Below, piece after piece: positions 21,807 through 32,913 of a stretch of 64,000 nucleotides of DNA. The notes under the pieces were generated by a model. It did no database searches. It was not told where the DNA came from and saw only the letters and a program-made list of their open reading frames with translations. Origin of the DNA: Macrothele yani (lineage: Eukaryota; Arthropoda; Arachnida; Araneae; Macrothelidae); the NCBI GenBank assembly GCA_039090855.1, contig CM077005.1, forward strand, positions 14,981,921 to 15,045,920. The letters are read 5' to 3'. Numbering within the stretch: position 1 is the stretch's first letter; the number at the start of each line of letters is the position of its first letter. Made by a program: the position numbers and the translations under genes.

Positions 21807-22223
21807 CAGTGAAACTCTGATATTACGTTCCCGCATTTTCCATTTCGAGCGACATTTTTCTGAAGTTCCGATAATTCTACTACATTTTCCCCGTGTTATA
21901 CGTTTTTACAATCACACGATTTCCCCCATCGAACGTCGTTTAAACTTTTGGGTGCCAAACCTGATTTTCCTCTAATTTCTTATCTTTCTTGGTTTCCGTA
22001 CATGTAAGATTGCTTTAAACCGATTCTTCTCTCGCATTCCTCAGCAGAATCTGCCAACTAGGTTACCTTAAACCGGCTGTTCCTTCCCAGAATTTGTCAA
22101 AAGCACGTGACGACCAGTTGGGGCAATGCCGCATTCCTCAGACTATACGTGTCTTGTCTTAGCAAATTTGCTGGAGCGCCTTGTATAATGCCATAAATAC
22201 CCATGTTGAACGGGCCTGCGTCT

Positions 22224-22774
22224 CATTTTGGCAAGAACGGTGTGAGGTTCCGAGAGCAATTCAGTCAGTTTGCTATTTGTTTAAATCTCGCTTTTTAGAT
22301 GTGAAAGTAAAGATGGCGACTAAAAGCTCAAATGTCTTTCTTAGCAAAAAAAAAAAAAAAAAAAGCCTCTGTTATACAAGTAGGTAGCGAATTTAATGGA
22401 ACTAAAATTGATTTAGCCAAATCTCCTGGATTACCAGTTTCAACACTGAAAACAATTTTGAAACAGAAAAGAATCAATTAAAATTACTTCGAAAAGGTCA
22501 TTTTGGCAAGAACGGTGTGAGGTTCCGAGAGCAATTCAGTCAGTTTGCTATTTGTTTAAATCTCGCTTTTTAGATGTGAAAGTAAAGATGGCGACTAAAA
22601 GCTCAAATGTCTTTCTTAGCAAAAAAAAAAAAAAAAAAAAGCCTCTGTTATACAAGTAGGTAGCGAATTTAATGGAACTAAAATTGATTTAGCCAAATCT
22701 CCTGGATTACCAGTTTCAACACTGAAAACAATTTTGAAACAGAAAAGAATCAATTAAAATTACTTCGAAAAGGT
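22224..22774 (+). repeat. 275-bp tandem duplication in the Tigger element
   Basis: Two adjacent copies (22224-22498 and 22499-22774) are almost identical. They differ mainly in the length of an A run (about 18 versus 20). Each carries the start of the Tigger transposase gene, so the duplication is recent relative to the decay of the element. Confidence 0.93.
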
Positions 22775-22780
22775 TAGCAT
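22588..22780 (+). pseudogene. pogo/CENP-B-type DNA-binding N-terminus
   Basis: The ATG in aagatggcgactaaaagc begins MATKSSNVFLSKKKK, then a poly-Lys tract from the A run, then ASVIQVGSEFNGTKIDLAKS and PGLPVSTLKTILKQKRIN before a stop. The pattern VIQ.....K.D.AK..GLP.STL.TILK is the psq/CENP-B helix-turn-helix of Tigger/pogo transposases. An identical reading exists in the first duplicate starting at about 22313. The A-run expansion likely replaced part of the helix 1 coding sequence. Confidence 0.85.
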
Positions 22781-22848
22781 TGCGCTAATAAGAGAAGGAT
22801 TTTGAAAAGTTAAGCCTTACGGTGAACTGGAAACAATTTAATGACTCT

Positions 22849-23882
22849 AGCCACAAACGTACCTCTAAAATCCAAGCTGGAGTCGCAAACGTACCTCTAA
22901 AATCCAAGCTGGAGCCGCAAACGTACCTCTAAAATCCAAGCTGGAGCCGCAAACGTACCTCTAAAATCCAAGCTGGAGCCGCAAACGTACCTCTAAAATC
23001 CAAGCTGGAGCTACAAACGTACCTCTAAAATTCAAGCTGGAGCCGCAAACGTAACTCTAAAATCCAAGCTGGAGCCGCAAACGTACCTCTAAAATCCAAG
23101 CTGAAGCCGCAAACGTACCTCTAAAATCCAAGCTGGAGCCGGAAACGTACCTCTGAAATCCAACCTGGAGCCGCAAACGTACCTCTCAAATCCAACCTGG
23201 AGCCGCAAACGTACCTCTGAAATCCCAGCTGGAGCCGCAAACGTACCTATAAACTCCCAGCTGGAGCCGCAAATGTACCTATAAAATCCCAGCTGGAGCC
23301 GCAAACGTACCTATAAAATCCAAGCTGGAGCCGCAAACGTACCTCTAAAATCCAAGCTGGAGCCACAAACGCACCTCTAAAATCCAAGCTGGAGCCGCAA
23401 ACGTACCTCTAAAATCCAACCTGGAGCCGCAAACGTACTTCTAAAATCCAAGCTGGAGCCGCAACCGTACCTATAAAATCCCAGCTGGAGCCGCAAACGT
23501 ACCTATAAAATCCAAGCTGGAGCTGCAAACGTACCTCTAAAATCCAACCTGGAGCCACAAACGTACCTCTAAAATCCAAGATGTAGCCGCAAATGTATCT
23601 ATAAAATCCCAGCTGGAGCCGCAAACGTACCTATAAAATCCCAGCTGGAGCCGCAAACGTACCTATAAAATCCAACCTGGAGCCGCAAACGTACCTCTAA
23701 GATCCTAACTGGAGCCGCAAACGTACCTCTAAAATCCAAGCTGGAGCCGCAAACTTACCTCTAAAATCCAACCAGAAGCCACAAACGTACCTCTAAAATC
23801 CAAGCTAGAGCCGCAAACGTACCTCTAAAATCCAAGCTGGAGCCGCAAACGTACCTCCAAAATCCCACCTGGAGCCGCAAAA
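22849..23882 (+). repeat. 32-bp minisatellite inside Tigger
   Basis: About 32 units of gcaaacgtacctctaaaatc plus caagctggagcc (32 bp), with scattered substitutions such as cctataaaatcccagctgg and cctctaaaatccaacctgg. These variants occur in runs, so higher-order amplification is likely. Because 32 is not a multiple of three, the open minus frames across it (for example RLRLQVGFERYVCGS) repeat only every three units and are not genuine proteins. The array lies exactly between N- and C-terminal Tigger coding pieces. Confidence 0.95.
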
Positions 23883-24148
23883 GTTCAAACAATCTCCAAT
23901 GTTATGGATTGTTCGTCGACAAAAGATAATGGTGACGACAATATTGCTGAAATTTCGGAACCTATTCCTTCTTTCAAAGCAACATTAAACGGATTAAAAC
24001 TTGTGATAAATGTTTTTCCTTTCTCACGATTCTCAAGAAAAACACTTGCAAAGCCTTTCAATTATTCAGAAAGCTTCGCTTGAGCTACGCAACTAAAAAT
24101 AAAAAGCAAAAAGAAATTACCGACTTTTTCCAAACCAGCATCTCATAA
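23883..24148 (+). pseudogene. Tigger transposase C-terminal part
   Basis: The frame after the minisatellite reads DDNIAEISEPIPSFKATLNG then LKLVINVF, similar to the acidic stretch and P.PSF.EAL.AL.TL..FL block near the C-terminus of Tigger proteins. Shifting frame gives LQSLSIIQKASLELRN and KKQKEITDFFQ, which correspond to the terminal TTITDFF-like motif. The catalytic DDD core that should precede this is absent and its place is taken by the minisatellite. Confidence 0.75.
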
Positions 24149-24231
24149 TGTAAGTACGTACGTAGTTATATTGTATTCTTTGATTCTTGCATAAATGTCT
24201 CTACAATGTATACTGGTACAGTACTATACTA

Positions 24232-25449
24232 CACAATCGAGTCACATTATTGTGACCGCCTCCTACTTTTGACGTCAACAGCGCGTAGTCAATGAAATAA
24301 GGCACGTGTCGTGAGCTGACTTGAAGGGTATATAAGGTGTGCTGTAGGCATCCTGAAAACATTACACTCGCTGCTGTCATGGATAAAAGGAGCGATTTAT
24401 CAGATTTGCAAAAAGGGATAATCATCGGCTTTCGGGCATTTTAAAACAGCGCAGTATTTCTGAATCAGCTCAGTTTGTGAATTGTTCGGGTTCTGCTGTG
24501 GTTAAAGTGTATCGTGATTGGAGAAATGGCACCATTGCGAATAAGCGACGTGCAAACTGCGGTGCTCCGCGTACCATTGATGTGAGAGGTGAACGTCGGC
24601 GTCGAAGGTGCGTGAAGGCCGATTGATACGCTACAGTGGAGCAACTCACTGGCCGAATGAACCAGGGGACTGCCGGAAGTGTGCCTAAAACGACAGTTCA
24701 GCGAACCCTGCTGCGTATGGGGTTCCGATGCAGACTGAGGGTCACTGCACTTACGCTAACGAAGGTGCATCGGCAGAAAAGGCTTACATTTGCACGGCAG
24801 TAGCAGAATCAGACCTCAGCTTATTAGCAAAGAGTTGCCTTCTACGATGAGTCACGTTTTCTGCTTCATCGAACGGATGAACGTTGGCGTATAAGGTGAG
24901 AGACATCGGAGAACAATTTCAATCATTGCTGGAAGAACACAAACTGGTGGGTGCAGCGTTATGTTCTGGGGAGTGTTTTCGTGGCATTCTCTGGGTCCAC
25001 TCATACCTGTGAAAGGCACTATGGACCGAATCCGTTATGAATCCATTCTTGAAGAGCACGTACACCCATACATGCTGATTGTCTTCCCAGGACCGGATGG
25101 GATCTTCGAGCACGACAATGCGACGTGTCATACAGCTAGAAATGTCCGAGAGTGGTTGGAAGATTATGATGAAGACTTTAAAGTACTTCCCTGGCCTTCT
25201 AGTTCCCCAGACGTAAACCCAGTTGAGCATCTGTTGGACCACATCGACCGTGTTGTTTGCTGTATGGATCCTCCACCACGCACCCCCAGCATCTGTCAGA
25301 TGCACTGCAGTCGGCATGGCTCAACGTACCTGTGAACACCTTCCAGCACCCTATTGAGTCACTCCCAGCCCTTCTAGCTGCTGTCCGCGCTGCACACGGC
25401 GGTTACTCTGGATATTAGCTGATGGTCACAATAATGTGACTCAACCGTG
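24232..25449 (+). mobile_element. Tc1-family DNA transposon, copy 2
   Basis: 1218 bp with TIR core tcacattattgtgacc on the left and ggtcacaataatgtga on the right, flanked by TA at 24230-24231 and 25450-25451. It is the same family as 814-2032 but in the opposite orientation. It is inserted in the 3' untranslated part of the Tigger element. Confidence 0.94.
24379..25418 (+). pseudogene. Tc1 transposase, copy 2
   Basis: Begins MDKRSDLSDLQKGIIIG, as in copy 1, but loses frame soon after (HTH region near 24430-24600 is frameshifted, with one TGA at 24623). Catalytic motifs are still readable: AFYDESRFLLHRTDE (first Asp), FEHDNATCHTARNVREWLED (second Asp) and DVNPVEHLLDHIDR (Glu). The C-terminus ends AAHGGYSGY and TAG at 25416-25418. 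The triad is kept but small indels and stops make it a pseudogene. Confidence 0.9.
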
Positions 25450-25594
25450 TATTAGTGTACATTGGTTTCTATTTTTTGTACACATTATGTATGCCTGTAA
25501 AGTTTGTTTTACCTCGACCTCGGTTTTACGTTTTCCAGCATCGTATGACTATTTATGCTGGTCTCCTGAAAAGCGTAAAATCGAGGTTTCACTG

Positions 25595-26190
25595 TATATT
25601 CCTTATTCGATGCTACCGACTGTGTAGAACATTGGTAAGAAGGAAACTTAGAATTATCCTAGACTGGAAGAATGTGAATGATAGAGTGATTAAAAGGAAG
25701 AGGATTGTGTATTTGATGCAGATCGATCCGAGATATTTCTCAACAAGACGCAGGTAAGTCCGTCTCATATTTTCCTTAACGTGCTGGTGTTCTTGGTGGA
25801 CAATTTAATGCATGAAAGAAAAAAACTTCTAATCTAGAGTTGATCATAAAGAGCAAAGCATACACTGCGTAGCACCATGATCAAGGTTATTCTGCATGTG
25901 AAAAATTGGCAAAAATATCTCATTTTGAACTCTTGATTTAAATTCAGAATGTTTTCAAAAGGTGAGACATTAGTGAACGATTCGTTCACAACGGACTCTT
26001 TACTACGAATGGTGAGTGGCTCGTTCTCACCGCTGTGAATGATAATTCAGTCCATCATTACTGCGACACACATCGAAGTCGCAGCACGTGTAATTTTCTT
26101 CCGCCCGCAAGAGTGCGGAAACGAATTCCCAATAAGCAAAGTAATGTCGAGAATTAATAAGTGTCAACCGTCCTGTGGGTGTCAGCTAGG
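25595..26190. other. spacer with a perfect 8-bp palindrome
   Basis: No gene recognised. At 25973-25989 gtgaacga and tcgttcac form an exact inverted repeat around one base. Similar ATTCGTGAAT-like palindromic words recur in the adjacent 149-bp array, so this may be the edge of the same repeat family. Confidence 0.5.
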
Positions 26191-26789
26191 AAATAAGAAT
26201 GGAAATGATACATGAATATCATTTATTTGAATGGAGTGCCGGAATTGTCGCTCGAATCAAATCATTCGTCGCGAATGATGAATGGTTGAAAATCCCGCGC
26301 TCTTTCGAGCAGTTTGCCGAAAGGAGCTGTGACCTTGAAATTTAAGAATGGGAATGATACACGAATGTCGTTCATTTGAATGGGGTGCCCGAATTGTCGC
26401 TCGGTTCAAATAATTCGTCATGAATGATGAATGGTTGAAGAACTTGCGCTCTTTTGAGCAGTTTGCCAAAAGGAGCTGTGACCTTGAAATTTAAGATTGG
26501 GAATGATACATGAATATCATTCATTTGAATGGAGTGCCCGAATTGTCGTTCGGGTCAAATCATTCGTCGTGAATGGTGAATGGTTGAAGAGCTCGCGCCC
26601 TTTAGAGGAGTTTGCTAAAAGGAGCTGTGACCTTGAAATTAAAGATTGGGAATGACACATGAATAACATTCATTTGAATGGAGTGCCCGAATCGTGTGCT
26701 CATATCAAATCATTTGTCGTGAATGGTGAATGGTTGAAGAGCTCGCGCTCTTTCGGGCAGTTTTCCAAAACGTTTTGTGGCCTTGAAAC
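26191..26789 (+). repeat. 149-bp tandem array, four units
   Basis: Four units with starts near 26191, 26340, 26489 and 26638, each containing gggaatgatacatgaat, ggagtgcccgaattgtcg, tcattcgtcgtgaatg and gctgtgaccttgaaatt. Units differ by about 10 percent. The many cattc/gaatg words make each unit locally self-complementary. No coding potential is evident. Confidence 0.9.
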
Positions 26790-27229
26790 AGCGACACGAG
26801 AGATATGCAACGAATGATTTACTCCGTGAGCTTAGTGACAACCTAGAAATAGGATCATTCGTGAATGACCCTTTTGCGTGAAAGGTAAATGATGAATAAA
26901 CTCCAACAAAGATATGGTTTATGCCATCATTAAGAGACGAAATTTGGGGACGTATTCTCCTGCGCATAGTGATGAAAAAGGTTATTATAAATATTGTGGA
27001 CCAAAAAAGCTTTCCTTCAGAGTTGTTGAGCATTTTGAGGATGCAATGGGAAGAGCGTCAAAAGGTACATTGCCAGAAAAAATTAAATGTCTGATATCAG
27101 AGTGCAAAATTGCAAATGTTGGACAAAATCTCACCACTCCTGTGTCTCGTAATGCCACATAAAGTGAGTCGACAGTGGGAGATAAGTGGAAGTGATGCAT
27201 TGATAGGCATCAATATTGTGATGTATATA
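26790..27229. other. spacer with an unassigned small ORF
   Basis: The frame 26914-27162 plus (82 codons, MVYAIIKRRNLGTYSPAHSD at its start) has a fairly balanced composition unlike its AT-rich neighbours. I do not recognise it. It could be part of a transposon of the 149-bp repeat family or chance. Confidence 0.3.
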
Positions 27230-28461
27230 CACTCAGTAGGGAAAACATTAGAGACAGGGGTGATAAACAGTTGACATGGGCATCCTCCGCGCAGAGTGGA
27301 ATAGACCCCAACCGAACTCAGACGATAAACTGGCGAACAGCAGGACTTCCCAACATTATATCGCAATCGAAGAACATGATCTAAACGACTCTGATTCTGG
27401 ACCATAGTCGTGGTGATCTAAACGACTTTGATTCTGGACGCATTGTCGGCGCAAGGCACACGGGTTATTCTATCGCCCAGGTGTTAAGTAGGATTCCCAA
27501 TGGCAACCGTATCAAAGGTGTACCGCCAGTATACCATCGACGGACGTACCAGCGCCTAGAAAGAAAGCGGTAGCAGACCACACGCCATTGATGACTGAGG
27601 TTTGACGTAGACTATCCAGGCTCGTACATACTGACGGCTTGACAACGGCGGCACACATCTCAGGTTAAATGTCGGAGGCCAAAGCAGCGTCCTTGAACAA
27701 ACGATATGGTGCACGGTGCACACTCTGGGCCACGGCAGCCGACGCCTACTCGTGTGCCACTGTTGACTAATCGTCATCAGTCATTACGCCTCGCTTAATG
27801 CCTGGAACATCAAAACTGATCCTCTGCAGATTAGTGCCTCGTCGTGTGGTCAGATGAGTCCCGTTTCAGCTGCACAGAGCTAACGGGACGGTGCGCGTGT
27901 GGCGTAGAGAGCATGAAGCCATGGCCACGTAGTGACAGGTCGGCTCTGTTCAAGGCGGTGATGTTTCTGTGATGGTATGGAGAGCCTCCTCATGGGGCAC
28001 ATTAAGTTCCTTAATATGTCTGGAGAGATGCTTAATAGCTGCGCGCTACCAGCATGTACTGGCTATCACCTATACGCTTTCATGCCCTTCGCGCATCCTG
28101 CGGCCGGTGGTATGTTTCAGCAGCACAATGGACCCCCCTCACCACGGCGCAACTGCATGGGCATTGCTTAAGAAACAGTCATTTGAGTTTGGAGCCATCC
28201 AGTGTGCCCCCAAGGTTCCCGAATTTATACCATGTGGAAGCTCTCTGGGATGCCATAGAGGGGAACATCAGATCCATGAACTGACGTCTTGAGAGAAATT
28301 GTGGACAAGGTACTGCTAGAGACTGCGCGAGACAGGGCTGGCATTATATCCGGAAACCCTCCGGCATCCGGTGCAGTCGATGCCTTGGAGTGTACAGGCT
28401 GTTATTTGCGGTAGAGGTGGACAAGTTAGGTAGGTATCTCTAATGTTTTGTCTACTGAGTG
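27230..28461 (+). mobile_element. Tc1 transposon, TIR CACTCAGTAG family
   Basis: 1232 bp. Left end cactcagtagggaaaacatt and reverse of right end cactcagtagacaaaacatt match at 18 of 20. TA flanks both sides (27228-27229, 28462-28463). A 36-bp direct duplication (gatctaaacgact repeats at about 27380 and 27416) lies near the transposase start. Confidence 0.92.
27394..28400 (+). pseudogene. Tc1 transposase, heavily frameshifted
   Basis: Recognisable pieces in several frames are FDSGRIVGARHTGYSIAQVL (HTH), VVWSDESRFSC near 27851 (first Asp kept), MFQQHNGPPSPRRN near 28111 (family FQQDNARPH, second Asp replaced by His) and HVEALWDAIEGNIR near 28230 (family NPIEHLWDAIE, Glu kept). The start is not well defined because of the duplication at 27380-27450. 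Confidence 0.82.
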
Positions 28462-28478
28462 TATTTCAAAACTGTATG

Positions 28479-29352
28479 TTGTAAAAACCCGAAATCCATT
28501 ATTTCGCGAAATTACTGGTAAGAACGCGAAATGTCCACGAGCATTGGTAACTTCGTGTTTTTACTAGTAACATCTATAAATTACTAACATCCTAAGTAAA
28601 ATGCAGAATAAAAGGTTTAGTGTTTTTATACTTAATTTTTTTGTCAAAACCCGTTCTCACTAGACGCGTAACAGTAAAGATTCGAGTAGTTGTACTATAG
28701 CTGATGAAAATTGTCGACAACATGTATCAATTAAGTACTAAAAAAGATGTCATAAAACATTGTTAGATCAGAATTTGACATTTGTAAGCAAAAACCTATT
28801 GATATCACTGAAGTGAGAAAAAGATAAGCAATTGTCTTTGCGTCACGCAGCTTCTTTTTCTGTAACAGGTTCCATTCAAGGTTTTTCAATGTGCAAGTAT
28901 ACAAAGTAATGTACAACAAAGTTATGAAAATGTAAAGAGATTAATGTTTTGTGTAACTCCAAATGCCACAATAGTGGGACGTGTAATAACAAGTAAATTG
29001 TAATTTTCTTATTTTATGATTTTCCAACAAATAAACAAATAATTTTTTAGTATTTTATTGAGTGATCTTATTTTGTGATTTTCAAATAAATAATTTTCTG
29101 TATTTTTATTCCGTGCACTTTATTTTTGCTATGCGAGTTCATATCTATCGTAATCATTTCGGATTTTTACTGTTTCGCGTCTAGTGAGAACGGGTTTTGA
29201 CCAAAAAATTAAGTAAATACACGATGTAAATTTTTTATTCTGCATTTTACTGAGGATGTTAGTCATTTCTGGATGTTACAAGTAAAAACCCGAAGACACT
29301 TCGCGTTCTTACTAGTAATTTCGCGAACTAACGGATTTCCAGTTTTTACGGT
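28479..29352. mobile_element. foldback MITE with ~200-bp inverted arms
   Basis: The left arm (28479-28685) and right arm (29150-29352, reverse complement) match over about 200 bp. Shared blocks include gtaaaaac at the tips, ttcgcgaaattact, aaaatgcagaataaa and aaaacccgttctcactagac. The middle of about 460 bp has no coding potential. It is therefore a non-autonomous DNA element of unknown superfamily. I could not identify an unambiguous target duplication. Confidence 0.82.
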
Positions 29353-29694
29353 AACAGTTATATCACTAATGTAAATTACTTGCCCTGGAATGCAATACAT
29401 GAAACATAAAATCTGTTTCTGTACAATAAAGGTGAGTTAATACCAAGTGATCTGAAATTAAAAATGAACCCTGAGAATACAGAACATGTGTACATCGGCT
29501 GTACTTCACGTATTTAGATTACGAACTAGACTTTTAGAACATAAATACAGTGTTAAGATGGGCTCTCAATCAACAGCATCATCACGTTTAGCCTCAGAAG
29601 GTAAATTTTATACAGCATGGGATAGGGTTACTATCCTAGTTACCCCCACATCTAAATCATCCTTACTGTTTGCTGAGAGCATTTTTTTTATTGG
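29353..29694. other. short spacer
   Basis: No gene or repeat recognised. Confidence 0.4.
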
Positions 29695-29882
29695 AGGTTT
29701 AACGACCACCGTGAGCAACTGAATGGGCTATAAGCAGTCGCCGTCCCTAATTTACGACCGCTGGTTCCAGGGAAGGGAGAGAGCCAATGACATCATCCAT
29801 GCCTCATCGGGATTCGAACCCGGATCCCTTTCGGACGAATGATCAGAAGCCACCGCTTAGACCACTGCGCCACCGGGACGGT
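29695..29882 (-). mobile_element. SINE family A, well preserved
   Basis: On the minus strand: ccgtcccggtggcgcagtgg (A box TGGCGCAGTGG), tctaagcggtggcttctgat, then B box GGTTCGAATCC, then body and the conserved end ttgctcacggtggtcgttaa. This is the clearest head in the family. The tRNA-like spacing between boxes A and B (about 45 bp) fits RNA polymerase III transcription. The segment after box B is shorter than in the 6515 copy because of small deletions. Confidence 0.9.
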
Positions 29883-30306
29883 TGAGAGCATTGCTATTCA
29901 TAGCCTCCGAAATATTTGCTGTAATGACGAATTACCGACCTCCGTGTCAGATACCTGGGAGAGGTTATTCTCAAGGAAATACCACCTCTAATCAAGACAG
30001 TCCTGGGCACCTAAGTAATATTAATACAACGATCTACACCCCCAGGTAAGTCATTGTAGTATGTGCATTTGATCATTTTCGTACGTGAGAAATGGCAACG
30101 GACTTGATATATAACTCTGTGTCGAACTTGCACAAGTTTCTTTACATCTGAAGATGACCTCATAGTGAGGCGAAACTGAAAGATCTAATATGTGTGATGT
30201 GATTTTAACTTAATGTATTTTAATAAATGATTTTAATTTTATATCACTTGGTATTAACTCATTTTCATTGTGCAAAAACGGCTTTTATGTTCCATGTATT
30301 ACGATA
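29883..30306. other. spacer
   Basis: No gene recognised. The text tatcacttggtattaactca (30240-30260) nearly matches gagttaataccaagtgatct at 29433-29452 in inverted orientation, so the SINE-containing block 29430-30260 may be bounded by a short inverted repeat. Confidence 0.4.
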
Positions 30307-31539
30307 CACTATATTGACAAAAGTCACCGGACACCCTTTCAAATGCAAATGAACGGATACGATGTGTTGTTAAGATGCGCGGTACAGCTGCAAACGGTAT
30401 AAAAACAAGCCTGCAGCTGACCGCGATCATATCGCACTGTGAGGTTGAGTGAAAATGTGGCGGAGGGAGAGGACTGACTTTGAGAAAGGAAAGATTGTTG
30501 GGTGTTATATTAGTGGGTTGCCCATAAAAAACCGAGAGGCGTTTAAACATACCGAAGTCAGCCGTTTTGGATGTACTGAATAAGTGGAAGACACATGGCG
30601 TGCCTGAAGCAGCAAAACGTACCGGCAGACCAAAGAAAACCAGTGATAGAGGACGTCGAAGCCTCAGGAGAGTCGATACAGCTAATCGACGGAGTACTGC
30701 ACAAGACCTCAGTGTACACATGAGTAAAAATGTTGGAACCTCGGTATGTACACGAATCATTCGCACAGAACTTCATTCCATGGGTTACCGTGGTCGTGTG
30801 GCTGCTCATAAGCCTTTCATCTCCACTCGGAATGCTACTCGTCGTTTAGCATGGGGTAAAGAACATTTATGGCGGACCGTAAATCAATGGAAACGGGTCC
30901 TATGGACTGATTAATCCAGATACACGATCCATCAGTCTGATATCCGTGTATGGGTATGGCGGTAGTCGGGGGAACGCTATTTACCACAGTGTACTGTTCC
31001 TACGGTCAAGTTTGGAGCTGGCAGTGTACTCACGTGGGGGTGTTTTTCGTGGTATGGTCCCGGCCCATTGGTTATCGTGGACAAACCAGTTAATCAGCAC
31101 GTCTGCCTCGATATTCTGAACAATTATGCACCACCAACTCTGTGGCAATACTATGAAACCGAGCCTTGTTGTTACCAGCAAGATAATGCACCGAGCCATA
31201 AAGCAAGGACTGTTACGGCGTGGTTTGACGATAATTCCGCATCGTGTGTGGATCGGCCAGCACAGAGCCCTGATATTAATCCCATAGAACATCTATGAGA
31301 TGAATTAGAGCGCCGCATAAGAAGTTTGGAACCAAGGCCTACTACTAAGCAACAGTTAGCGGCAGCGTTATGTACTAAATGGAAGAACATACCTATCGCT
31401 GTGTTCCAAAACCTTGTCGAAAGCATGTCTCGAAGCGTCAGTGCATGCATTAAGGCCAAAGGTGGACGGACACCGTATGTCAGTAAATACTATGTTGTGT
31501 TTCTCTTCTAGGTGTCCGGTGATTTTTGTCAGTATAGTG
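30307..31539 (+). mobile_element. Tc1 transposon, TIR CACTATATTGAC family
   Basis: 1233 bp. Left end cactatattgacaaaagtca and reverse of right end cactatactgacaaaaatca match at 18 of 20. TA precedes the left end (30305-30306). The right flank reads CA, so the duplication has one mutated base. Confidence 0.92.
30455..31511 (+). pseudogene. Tc1 transposase with stops at two motifs
   Basis: Starts MWRRERTDFEKGKIVGCY. A frameshift follows in the first HTH, then a long frame from 30567 (MDVLNKWKTHG, GRPKKTSDRG, second HTH) runs to RVLWTD followed by a stop exactly where the Glu of TDES should be. Reading on gives GSVLTWGCFSWYGPGPLVIV, YQQDNAPSHKARTV (second Asp kept), PDINPIEHL (Glu kept) then a TGA replacing Trp, and finally NLVESMSRSVSACIKAKGG. 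All three catalytic residues survive. Lesions are one frameshift and a few stops. Confidence 0.92.
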
Positions 31540-32475
31540 CATATCAATTTTGGTATTTTAATAATCTATGGCTGGTGTTAGCTGACAGAAACATCTTATT
31601 CCATAAGTCCTTTATCAATATGCAAATTGCTATTGAAAGATAATTTGCGAAATCGATGCTCCGCAGAAATCTGGGCATGCTCGGCAACAGATCATGCTCG
31701 GCAACAGATCATGCTCGTAGTCGGCGCCTGTGCTCTTAATATCAAGCTATACTTGCAAGGAGATGCAAATGCGCAGGTAGAAAGAGCGCGCGATTGGTTT
31801 AGCGGATTTCCCACTGATGTGTAAAGATTGAGTCTGATGTCATTAACCAACCGTCCACCACAAGTGAGAAAAACAGACGATGCAAAAAAGAAAACAAAAA
31901 TGCAGGAAAGTGGCAAACAAGAGCAAAACAAGAAATATACTGAAAAAAAAGATGCCGACTTGGCCTATTTAAGACCGGATTATGGCTTCTGCACCGGTTT
32001 CGCTAAAGGTTGCAACCTTGGATGCATTCGTCAGAACGGAGAATCAACGGGTTTAGGTTAAGGTCAGCAACATTAATCGTAATTCAGCTTATCCCTCCCC
32101 TCTCATATCGTCTTTTAAGCCCCTCTTTGCCAGAGATATCAGCGCGAAGATGATTTCCTGTATCAGCAGTTTCTCCTGGCTGCTGCTTTCTGCCTGAATC
32201 AGATTGTCAGTCACCACTTTTTCTTTCTTTTTCTTTCTCGTCTCCTGATCTTCTTCACTAATATTAGGTCTAGGACAACGGAACTATAAACTCGTTTCAC
32301 TTTCCGTTAAGGCAAACGGGTACGTAGCGAGTTGCAAAGCTTTAAACAAAACCACGTTTTATCCTTGAAAATTTAAAGTTTTGTTTACGGTAGCTAAATA
32401 TGGCGTTTAGACAATAACTATGAAGACGTTAAGTCCAGACAATATGTAACACTTGTCGCTGAAAATTTCTTTTAA
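31540..32475. other. spacer, no gene recognised
   Basis: A 17-bp word (atgctcggcaacagatc) is tandemly doubled at 31678-31711. The 77-codon frame 31828-32061 is Lys-rich with no motif. Nothing else can be supported. Confidence 0.4.
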
Positions 32476-32913
32476 GGTGGACGTCAAGTAATTTTGCTTC
32501 CTATACTTCCAATGGAAAAACTTCTGTTCACATTTTCTTCCCAATTAATGCGTTCCCAAGGATGAAAATTTTAAAATCGATTAAAATATCTTCATTTTAT
32601 AACTTGGAATACTTAATATTTTCTAAAACATAATCATAATTATATTAAAAATCAATAACTTTTCCTTTGGTGGTGTTGAAACCAAAAAAAAGATGGCGCG
32701 ACCTGTACTTTGATGACGTCAGTAGACAAACGAATGTTGGATTGCATAATTATGGTTATGTTTTAGAAAATATTAAGTATTCCAAGTTAAAAGATGAAGC
32801 TATTTTAATCGATGTTAAAATTTTCATCCTTGGAAACGCATTAATTGTAAACAAAATGTGTACAGAAGTTTTTCCATTGGAAGTATAGGAAGCATAATTA
32901 CTTGACGTCCACC
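32476..32913. mobile_element. palindromic MITE flanked by TTAA
   Basis: The arms 32476-32643 and 32743-32913 are near-perfect reverse complements (tips ggtggacgtcaagtaatt and aattacttgacgtccacc). They enclose a ~100-bp loop. Both ends are flanked by TTAA (32472-32475, 32914-32917), the target duplication of piggyBac-type elements. The tips do not start with the usual piggyBac CCY, so the superfamily is uncertain. No coding content. Confidence 0.88.

Larger units (their letters stand above)
21807..25594 (+). mobile_element. Tigger/pogo transposon with nested insertions
   Basis: The left end CAGTGAAACTCTGATATTAC (21807) and the reverse of the right end CAGTGAAACCTCGATTTTAC (ending 25594) match at most positions and are flanked by TA (21805-21806, 25595-25596), as in pogo/Tigger elements. 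Between them lie a duplicated DNA-binding domain, a 1-kb minisatellite, a transposase C-terminus and a complete Tc1 (24232-25449). Removing the Tc1, the array and one duplicate leaves about 1.3 kb, so much of the original ORF is lost. Confidence 0.85.
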
